NCBI GenBank assembly: GCA_018820315.1
Contig: JAHJOQ010000088.1
Location: forward strand, 1 to 40,737
Direction: 5' to 3'
Length of the DNA: 40,737 nucleotides
DNA from: Candidatus Zixiibacteriota bacterium
GTDB lineage: Bacteria > Zixibacteria > MSB-5A5 > JAABVY01 > JAHJOQ01
Shown here: one piece after another, positions 34,467-40,737 of the stretch
How the letters are laid out: each line of letters opens with the position of its first letter
How positions within the stretch are numbered: the first letter of the stretch is position 1
The notes under the pieces: generated by a model
What the model was told of the DNA's origin: nothing
Databases searched by the model: none
Seen by the model: the letters and a program-made list of their open reading frames with translations, nothing else
Translations under genes and position numbers: made by a program

Positions 34467-35252
34467 CTACTTTAATATCTGTGTCATATTCAGTTCAAAT
34501 TCCGCCAGCTGGCTATACACATCGAATTTCAATTCGAGTGTGACCATTACATAATTATGATAAGTCCCTTCAGGCCTAAAGGCCAACTCAACAATCCTTT
34601 TGACCCTTTTCAGGACAAATGCGAGATTACTGCATGCCTCACATGACTTGCCATTACAACTTTGCTGAATGACGGCCAAGAGAGATCCTACCTCCTCTAT
34701 CGGCTCGGCCAGATCATTTCTCTCCATAAGATTATCGGCTAAAGCCCAAACAGAGGAGCCAGCATGAGTGGAAGAATCCAGACCAGCATCAATCTCAGCT
34801 TGCCATACAGCAGTCATTGTTTCGCATACAGCTGATCCCAAAGTCTCGACCATATAGAGCTGCGTCACTGCCATCAACAGTGAGATATATTCGATCGTTC
34901 TTTTATGTTTTTCGAGATCAATTGAATAGGTGATAATTGTGTCTTGGACAGGGCCGTCCGGATATCGTTGTAATAGTGTGTCACAGAGTGCTTCTGCAGC
35001 GTAAATGGCTTCAAGTTTGGAAATCTGGTCCTGAAATATCTCTGAAATCTCTCGACTATCTTCGGAACTGCTAACTTCGCTGCCTTCAAATATAAGCAAA
35101 ACTTGCTCTGCAAAGCGACGGAAATCATAGTTGTCAGCTGTAGTGGCAGATGGGGAAAACACTTCTGCTCTAAGATCGACTCTGTCGCTGTTGATAAACA
35201 TAATGCACTCAAATGCCCACAGAACGATCATTAGCCACATAGATCTTTTCAT
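34467..35252 (-). CDS. Exported protein of unknown function
   Basis: The product has about 261 residues. ATG 35252 is preferred over 35258 because AAGGAAGG is then at better spacing. An N-terminal hydrophobic segment (MKRSMWLMIVLWAFECIMFI) is the export signal. The mature part is mostly helical (SREISEIFQDQISKLEAIYA, ISLLMAVTQLYMVETLGSAV) with a Cys cluster QQSCNGKSCEACSN near residue 210. No family recognised. It is convergent with the previous gene (277 bp apart, nothing seen between) and follows the lipoprotein gene on the same strand. Confidence 0.7.
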   Translation of the reverse strand: MKRSMWLMIVLWAFECIMFINSDRVDLRAEVFSPSATTADNYDFRRFAEQVLLIFEGSEVSSSEDSREISEIFQDQISKLEAIYAAEALCDTLLQRYPDGPVQDTIITYSIDLEKHKRTIEYISLLMAVTQLYMVETLGSAVCETMTAVWQAEIDAGLDSSTHAGSSVWALADNLMERNDLAEPIEEVGSLLAVIQQSCNGKSCEACSNLAFVLKRVKRIVELAFRPEGTYHNYVMVTLELKFDVYSQLAEFELNMTQILK

Positions 35253-35407
35253 TATCATTTCCTTCCTTTAGATGATACGTGTACGAAATTTCAGATTAAT
35301 CCATTGATTTCTGTCTGTCAGTACAATCGCCCTGACTTCGTGATTGATAATACTCCTGCTAATCCACATCACGATAGTCCACGCCACAAGGTATTTGCTG
35401 ATCGATT

Positions 35408-36313
35408 CTAATAGCCCTCACTCCCCAAGATTGAATCGTAATAGACTTCAAATTGTGCGAGTTCTTCATCTGCCCTTCTATCGAAATATTGCCAGTCGTT
35501 AAAAGGTATATTGATCCCTTTGGAGATCTGCCCAAGTATGAAGCTGTACCTTCCAAATGCGTTGTCTATGTGTATCAAGGCATCCCATGCCGCGTTACCA
35601 CTGCAGTTCTGACGGAGAAGCAGTATGTACTCCTCTATTAGCTTCTCTCTCGCAATTACCTTTGGATTTATCTTATGATCCTTTGAGTTCAGGCATGCAT
35701 CCTGTACCTCTAATCTATATTCGATCATCTCACGGTAGTAGAGATCCCTTAACGCTATATGCTCTGCCCATCGCTGCTCCTGTTCTAAAATGTTCGCATA
35801 GGATTCGATTGAATCAATGAGCGGAAAAAGGAACTCGCCCATTAAGATTGAGTCTTTGTACAACTCCGCAGCCCTAATAGCATCAAATCGCGCGATACTC
35901 ATTTGCAGTGGATATCCCATAGCGCCTGTGCCCCTGTAATCCTGAACTTGCCCGATAAGATCAATATAGCGGATAAATCGTTTGTCTCGGTTATTCTCTT
36001 CATTGAGCAGACTGATCTCAATTCGCCACTGGGCAATGTTTGGGGAATTCGAATCTAGCAAGATAAGTGAATCATACTTCGAAGTAATCACATTCCTGAT
36101 CTGCATCCGTCCATTGATGGAGAGGCAAGAGTCTGAATGTAGCTGCTCACTCAGAATCTCTATTGCTGTGATCATTCGATCTGATTCGGTCTGCGAGCAG
36201 GAAAGGCAAGCTGCGCAGAGTAGAGTAAGAATCAGTGCGCCTAAAGGCGCATTCAAGCTTTTCGCGACCGTGTCTAGTAGTATTAACCGCACCTGTGAAT
36301 AATCCCCTTTCAT
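35408..36313 (-). CDS. Putative lipoprotein of unknown function
   Basis: The product has about 301 residues from ATG 36313; the start is uncertain because no clear ribosome site precedes it, and a GTG 24 bases further downstream (36289) with GGGGA before it is an alternative. The segment GALILTLLCAACLSCSQTES holds possible lipobox cysteines (AAC or LSC). The rest is helical (MITAIEILSEQLHSDSCLSI, LIDSIESYANILEQEQRWAE) with no known domain. It ends just before a short gap to the gene at 34467 and lies beside the broken tRNA-Leu gene. Confidence 0.65.
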   Translation of the reverse strand: MKGDYSQVRLILLDTVAKSLNAPLGALILTLLCAACLSCSQTESDRMITAIEILSEQLHSDSCLSINGRMQIRNVITSKYDSLILLDSNSPNIAQWRIEISLLNEENNRDKRFIRYIDLIGQVQDYRGTGAMGYPLQMSIARFDAIRAAELYKDSILMGEFLFPLIDSIESYANILEQEQRWAEHIALRDLYYREMIEYRLEVQDACLNSKDHKINPKVIAREKLIEEYILLLRQNCSGNAAWDALIHIDNAFGRYSFILGQISKGINIPFNDWQYFDRRADEELAQFEVYYDSILGSEGY

Positions 36314-36605
36314 ATTCAGTATAGGCAACTCGGCATAACTAGTCAACACAAACCTAAACAAGACGTTTCGTGGTCAACCTGCCCCAACTGACTTATGATT
36401 ATCTGTGGCGAATCCGCAAAAGCACTGCCCCCAATTCCTGATGTGAGAGTGAGCCAGCTCATTTGAGCTTGTGTGTCCAAAATGTGACTACGGACCGTCC
36501 AGATGCATATAAAGTACTCCAAATGGGTTTGCGCGAATTCACCCTATATATCAAGGCTTGCAGAGGGATGCGGTTATTGACAGAGACTTACAAAAATGTT
36601 CAAAA

Positions 36606-36648
36606 TGGATTTTGAGTCCAGTGCGTCTACCAATTTCACCACTCCGGC
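36606..36648 (-). pseudogene. tRNA-Leu(CAA) gene cut off after the anticodon arm
   Basis: On the minus strand the sequence from 36648 runs GCCGGAGTGGTGAAATTGGT, then AGACGCACTGGACTCAAAAT and CCA. This is the acceptor 5' strand, the long D-arm of leucine tRNAs and the anticodon arm (TGGA-CTCAAAA-TCCA, anticodon CAA). After TCCA the sequence changes to TTTTGAACATTTTTG, and no variable arm, T-arm (GGTTCGA) or acceptor 3' strand follows within the next 300 bases. The gene is therefore broken, not merely interrupted by a short intron. Confidence 0.8.
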
Positions 36649-36825
36649 ATGTGAGCGTTCGAGACGCGAAGTCAAGTTTATTATGATTTTGCTGTGAAGT
36701 CAAGCGGAAAGGGGAAATGCTGTGGGAGCCTCGACAAACCTCATCTGATTGGTTTCAGATGGAATTGCGCATTGCGATGAAATCGTCTATGGTATGAAAA
36801 TGCCCATCCTAAGGCAAATCACTTG

Positions 36826-36853
36826 TTGACAAAGTTGTTTTATTGCTTATACT
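36826..36853 (+). promoter_or_regulatory. Sigma70-type promoter for the C25 peptidase gene
   Basis: TTGACA (36826-36831) and TATACT (36848-36853) are 16 bp apart. They match the consensus at six and five positions and point to the ATG at 37003, giving a leader of about 140 nt. Confidence 0.7.
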
Positions 36854-37002
36854 TAAAAGAATAACGGATTTTACCCGCCATTAATGTGGATTGAATAGGT
36901 TTATGTTTATTCGTGCGCATCCGAACAGAACTCTTCTTAGTGAAGTCGGATGCCGCAGCGAGGTCGGTGTTCGACCCTCGCAACTCGAAAGGCACATAGA
37001 AT

Positions 37003-40000
37003 ATGAGAACGACAGCATCGAAGATTAGTAATGACAACATGTCAGCCGCAACCCTGCGACTCTGTCTGGCTTGCCTGGCAATTGTCCTTGCGCTCGGAAT
37101 CTCTGACGTTAACGCAGGGCAAATGCAGTACACCTCCGAATTCTCACAATCTGATTTTCAACTCGACGAAGCTAATGGCTTCGATATCGTCCGTATGCGT
37201 CAGTGTGACTATCTCACCAATCTGGGGCAGCCGTGGCTTCCGTGCAAGGTATTAAGAATTGCCCTGCCGCAAGGATTGAATGTGCAATCACTCCGCGTAG
37301 TATCTTCGGATGAAGTGGTCTTGCCGGGGACATATTCCATCTTCCCCGCTCAGCCTCCACTGAGAATAAGCGAATCGACGGATGATGCAGTCTTCATCGA
37401 ACCGGATGTTTCAGTCTATGCATCGAGTGACCGCTATCCCTCTGAGATGGCTCGATTCGTATCACAATCTGACGTTGCTGGGCAGGCATTCGCGACAGTA
37501 AAAATTTGCCCGTTGCAATATGTTCCTTCAGAGAAGAAACTGATCCTGCAGACTTCGGTTACATTCATACTCGAAGGAACCGATGATTACGTCTGCGGCG
37601 ATTATCTCTCCCCTGCAGCTTCTCAGAAGAGCAGACTCGTTTACGAGAGACTGCTTAGCGAGATCGCATCCAATCCCGAGGACGCTAATCCAATCGTTGC
37701 GACTCCCGACAAGATGTCGACAACTATGCTCCCAACAGGACCGTTTGACCACGTGATCATAGCGAATTCGACCGATGCACCCTATTACTCCGATCTGGTC
37801 GACTGGCACAACAAGAAGGGTGTGAGAGATACGGTTGTCACTACGACATATATATACGGCACCTACAGCGGTAGCAATAATCAGGAGAAGATTCGCAATT
37901 TCGTTATCGATGCCCATGACAACTGGGGCACGATCTACTTCCTGATTGGTGGAGAGCATGGGGATGTGCCATTCAAATCGAAGATTTACGAGGGCGAGAC
38001 TATCCCAAGTGATCATTATTACGCGGACTATGACGACGACTGGGATGTCGAGGTCTTCGTCGGGCGAGTGACTGCAGATGATCCGACGCAGATACAGCGA
38101 TTCATCGACAAAGTCCTGAAATACGAAATCGATCCGGAGTTATCGAACTACATTCTTGATGCCACTATTCTCGGAATGGACCTTACAATCGCAACTGACC
38201 CGCCATACTACACATTGACTGCAGGTGAGGAACTTAAAGAACTGATCGACACCGCATATATTCCCTCGAACTTCGATGTAATCAAGATATATGACAGCCA
38301 GTCCAGCAATCATCTCTCTGATTTGATAAGCGCGATGAATGACGGGCAGAATCTCTTCAATCATTGCGATCACAGCAACTACAGCGTAATGGGCACGGGT
38401 GACCGGAATCACGGCCAGTATATCAGCAGCAACAATGTAGATGCATTCACGAATACAGGCAGAATGAGTGTAATCTTCTCGATAGGCTGTCATGCAAATG
38501 AAATGGATTATAATGACTGCATAGCCGAACACTTTGTAATCTACAACGACCTGAAGGGTGGCGTCGCCTTTACCGGCAACACGCGCAGCGGCTGGTTCTA
38601 TGTCGGCGATCCGCTTTCGCTGTCGTCGGCGATGGACATATACTGGTGGGAAGCGCTTTTCAGCGGGAGCATGTACCGATTGGGCGATGCAATGGCGTAT
38701 GCGAAGAACAGTTGCCCCGGCTCCGGTATCTGGCAGTATTGTCAATACACGCTCAGCCTTCTCGGAGAACCGGAAATGCCGGTTTGGACAGATTCTCCGG
38801 ACAGCTTCACTGTCTCGTATCCACCACTCCTGCCGACAGGATCATCGCAGTTTGCAGTGCATGTCGATGAATTCGGCGGCGGAGTGGTCGAAGCCGCTTA
38901 TGTCTGCTTGTGGATCGATGGCGAAGTCTTCGAGACCGGCTACACGAACAGCTTAGGAAATGTGACTCTCATACCCGCACCGGAGTCGCTCGGTGAGATG
39001 CATGTCACCGTCACGAAACACAATTTCTTGCCGTATCAGAACACTGCCGAGGTCACCGATGTCAATCTTCCTCCGCTGTGTCAATGCCCCGGTGATACGA
39101 GCATATTCCTCTGCGACCTTGCAGAGGTCTGCTTCCCGGTTGGCTGCTATGATCCGAACGGTAATCTCCAGTCGGGTCCGACACTGCTTTCCGGTCCCGG
39201 CGAAATCGCCAACGGTGAATGGTGCTATATGCCATCGGGCAGCGAGACGGTCGCACTGACTATCGAGTGTATCGATTCGGAAGGTCTGGAGTGTCAGAGC
39301 ACATTCGATGTCATGATCCGCGTTAATGTTGCGCCGACCTGCATTCCGCCAGCCGACACGACCTACGTCCAATGTGTTCCGGCTATGGTTTCACGAATGG
39401 TGTCGGTGTTCGATCCCGACGGCAATATAGTCGGGTGCGAAGTCATATCAGGACCGGGAGCCATGGTTCATGGCGCGTGGAAATATACACCTCCGATGGG
39501 TGTGGACACTGCCGATGTAACGGTGAGATGCACTGATGAATGCGGTGAATTCTGCGAGACGAGTTTTCAGGTCATTTTCGATATCAACTATGCGCCCGTC
39601 TGCGTGCAACCGACAGATACAACAGTCGTGCACTGCGGTGCACCGTCGGCAATAAGTTTGCCAGTCGTATCGTTCGATCCCGATGGTGGCACTCCTGATT
39701 GCGAGATCACTGTCGGACCGGGCTCGATAGTCGATGGATACTGGCAGTATACTCCATCGATGAGTGAGATTGTTTACGTGACTATTGCGTGCACCGATGA
39801 TTGCGGAGCTTTCTGCGAGAATACATTTACGGTAGGTTTCGATCTTAATGATCCTCCGGTCTGCTCGGATGAGAGAGATACCACCGTACTCGCCTGCTCG
39901 GAAGATCAGATGGATATTCAGCTGGCAACTGTAGATCCGAACGACAACATAGTCGATTGGGAGATTCTTGAGGGTCCCGGATCCGTTGCCGATGGATATT

Positions 40001-40572
40001 GGCAATATGCCCCGTCGATCGGCGATACGGTGGATGTAACGGTGCGCTGCACCGATGACTGCGGTGAATATTGTGATGAAAGTTTCCGAGCCATTTTTGA
40101 ATTCAACTCGCCGCCGGTCTGCGGATCGAGAGGCGATACAACAGTCTCGATGGTGTCCCTTGAGACGATATTCGTTCCGGTGTCGGCGACGGATCCAGAC
40201 GGCAACCTTGCCGGTTGCTCTGTGACCGAAGGTCCGGGTGAGGTTGTAGATGGCAACTGGCAATACACTCCGACCGGCCCGGACACTCTTGACATAACCG
40301 TCACATTCGTTGATGAATGCGCTGCGACCTGCGATCTCCAATTCACTGTCACGGTTCTCATGTTTGACTGCGGCGATGTCACCAGCGATGGTGCAACAGA
40401 CATTGATGATGTCGTCTACCTGATTGCGTATATCTTCACAGGTGGCCCCGCCCCCGACCCTGTGGAGGCAGGAGATGTTGACTGTTCCGGCGCTGTAGAT
40501 ATAGATGACGCGGTTTACCTGATAGCTTTCATCTTTTCGGGTGGTCCTGCGCCGTGTGAGGGCTGCCAGTAG
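37003..40572 (+). CDS. Secreted gingipain-like C25 cysteine peptidase with five repeats and a dockerin-like tail
   Basis: The 1189-residue product has an N-terminal signal (LRLCLACLAIVLALGISDVNA). The start at 37003 or the Met 12 codons later are both possible. Residues ~50-240 are a propeptide-like domain and ~245-595 the C25 catalytic domain: DHVIIANSTDAPYYSDLVDW (start of the fold), WGTIYFLIGGEHGDVP, LFNHCDHSNY with the likely catalytic His457, and VIFSIGCHANEMDY with the likely catalytic Cys495. A CarboxypepD-like domain follows (~610-687), then five ~86-residue repeats (688-1120) and a double dockerin-like module (DIDDVVYLIAYIFTGGPAP, DIDDAVYLIAFIFSGGPAP) ending in CEGCQ. It is an extracellular endopeptidase, probably surface-attached through its tail. 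Confidence 0.9.
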   Translation: MRTTASKISNDNMSAATLRLCLACLAIVLALGISDVNAGQMQYTSEFSQSDFQLDEANGFDIVRMRQCDYLTNLGQPWLPCKVLRIALPQGLNVQSLRVVSSDEVVLPGTYSIFPAQPPLRISESTDDAVFIEPDVSVYASSDRYPSEMARFVSQSDVAGQAFATVKICPLQYVPSEKKLILQTSVTFILEGTDDYVCGDYLSPAASQKSRLVYERLLSEIASNPEDANPIVATPDKMSTTMLPTGPFDHVIIANSTDAPYYSDLVDWHNKKGVRDTVVTTTYIYGTYSGSNNQEKIRNFVIDAHDNWGTIYFLIGGEHGDVPFKSKIYEGETIPSDHYYADYDDDWDVEVFVGRVTADDPTQIQRFIDKVLKYEIDPELSNYILDATILGMDLTIATDPPYYTLTAGEELKELIDTAYIPSNFDVIKIYDSQSSNHLSDLISAMNDGQNLFNHCDHSNYSVMGTGDRNHGQYISSNNVDAFTNTGRMSVIFSIGCHANEMDYNDCIAEHFVIYNDLKGGVAFTGNTRSGWFYVGDPLSLSSAMDIYWWEALFSGSMYRLGDAMAYAKNSCPGSGIWQYCQYTLSLLGEPEMPVWTDSPDSFTVSYPPLLPTGSSQFAVHVDEFGGGVVEAAYVCLWIDGEVFETGYTNSLGNVTLIPAPESLGEMHVTVTKHNFLPYQNTAEVTDVNLPPLCQCPGDTSIFLCDLAEVCFPVGCYDPNGNLQSGPTLLSGPGEIANGEWCYMPSGSETVALTIECIDSEGLECQSTFDVMIRVNVAPTCIPPADTTYVQCVPAMVSRMVSVFDPDGNIVGCEVISGPGAMVHGAWKYTPPMGVDTADVTVRCTDECGEFCETSFQVIFDINYAPVCVQPTDTTVVHCGAPSAISLPVVSFDPDGGTPDCEITVGPGSIVDGYWQYTPSMSEIVYVTIACTDDCGAFCENTFTVGFDLNDPPVCSDERDTTVLACSEDQMDIQLATVDPNDNIVDWEILEGPGSVADGYWQYAPSIGDTVDVTVRCTDDCGEYCDESFRAIFEFNSPPVCGSRGDTTVSMVSLETIFVPVSATDPDGNLAGCSVTEGPGEVVDGNWQYTPTGPDTLDITVTFVDECAATCDLQFTVTVLMFDCGDVTSDGATDIDDVVYLIAYIFTGGPAPDPVEAGDVDCSGAVDIDDAVYLIAFIFSGGPAPCEGCQ
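39064..40362 (+). repeat. Five tandem Cys-rich ~86-residue repeats in the C25 peptidase
   Basis: Each unit starts N-x-(P/A)-PxC, continues DTTV, then DPDGN, a GPG turn, W-x-Y-x-P and ends TDxCGxxC..F. Units begin at about residues 688, 775, 862, 949 and 1035. Cys pairs suggest disulfides. The units look like bacterial Ig-like domains. Confidence 0.8.
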
Positions 40573-40575
40573 CAG

Positions 40576-40660
40576 GGTAGTAGGGCAGGATTCCCCGAAG
40601 CCTGCCAGAAGCTGTAGGTCAAAGCCCTGCGCTTTTGACAATCATGCGCAGCATGAAATG
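40576..40660. repeat. REP-like repeats after the peptidase gene
   Basis: AGTAGGGCAGGATTCCCCGA and the following AGCCTGCC are related to the repeat at 2547-2615. TTTTGACAATCATGCGCAGC and following bases are related to the palindrome at 12546-12568. The last ~75 bases contain a further hairpin (CCACACG...CGTGGGG) and no gene. Confidence 0.55.
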
Positions 40661-40737
40661 GGACGTCAAAACAACGCCACACGTTCCGCGTGGGGACATG
40701 GCGGGCTTGGGTCAATCCTGCCCTGCGGTCCGGTCGA

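Larger units (their letters stand above)
36362..37002. other. Long spacer with a broken tRNA and a promoter
   Basis: Apart from the tRNA-Leu fragment and the peptidase promoter listed separately, I see only a hairpin at about 36957-36980 (GCGAGG...CCTCGC) within the peptidase 5' leader. No open frame looks coding. Confidence 0.5.

Noticed and set aside
34297-34554. Plus-strand 85-codon frame between orphan genes
   Set aside because: No ribosome site, overlaps the end of the minus-strand exported protein, and composition fits non-coding AT-rich DNA.
36957-36985. GGTGTTCGACCC as a possible T-arm of the broken tRNA
   Set aside because: It is on the wrong strand and side of the tRNA fragment and lies within the peptidase leader; the matching acceptor strand is absent.
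39448-40641. Long minus-strand open frame (397 codons) opposite the peptidase repeats
   Set aside because: It is antisense to a repetitive, codon-biased region, has no ribosome site, and its residues mirror the repeats; the plus-strand peptidase explains the sequence.

Overview
The window looks like chromosomal DNA from a member of the FCB superphylum, most likely candidate phylum Zixibacteria or a close relative. This is an inference. Two secreted proteins end in the Cys-rich dockerin-like double repeat (VDIDDVVYL...YIF.GGPAP) that I associate with that group. A third ends in a T9SS/FlgD-like C-terminal domain. There are many multiheme cytochromes, TTG starts are used, and short REP-like hairpins sit between genes. 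No 16S rRNA or other taxonomic marker is present.

Layout. 1-6 kb: the end of an IS630-family element runs into the 3' end of a large secreted protein gene and removes its C-terminal domain. An intact paralogue lies about 0.9 kb away, with a small gene and an ABC-permease relic between them. 6-16 kb: housekeeping and carbohydrate genes (DUF6599 lipoprotein, YkgJ-type Cys cluster protein, glycosyltransferase, aldo/keto reductase, acetyl-CoA synthetase, GT5 glycogen-synthase-like enzyme, BioY). They are interspersed with a 143-bp MITE-like repeat (two full copies, one partial) and gene remnants (a HAD hydrolase with its middle deleted, and the tail of a second glycosyltransferase). 16-17.5 kb: a small DUF2089/membrane/SHOCT-like operon and an overlooked 50-residue membrane protein.

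17.8-20.5 kb: an octaheme cytochrome, a four-cluster Fe-S protein and an NrfD-type membrane protein form a quinone-linked redox module. 20.6-22.5 kb: a secreted M28 peptidase with a dockerin-like tail. 22.8-25.2 kb: a decayed IS1595 transposase, then four tightly coupled genes (unknown 249-residue protein, PIN-domain nuclease, tiny basic protein, small membrane protein).

25.3-33.1 kb: a cytochrome island. It encodes a small c554-like protein with an odd CxCH site, an 11-heme/cytochrome-b fusion, a 7-heme NapC/NrfH-like protein, and a 19-heme/cytochrome-b fusion built from a duplicated 8-heme module. Perfect TGTGA-N6-TCACA palindromes stand upstream of both fusion genes and weaker sites upstream of the other two, suggesting one CRP/FNR-type regulon for anaerobic or extracellular electron transfer. 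33.4-36.3 kb: three unrecognised exported proteins in AT-richer DNA, next to a tRNA-Leu gene cut off after its anticodon arm. 37.0-40.6 kb: a large secreted C25 (gingipain-like) peptidase with five Cys-rich repeats and a dockerin-like tail.
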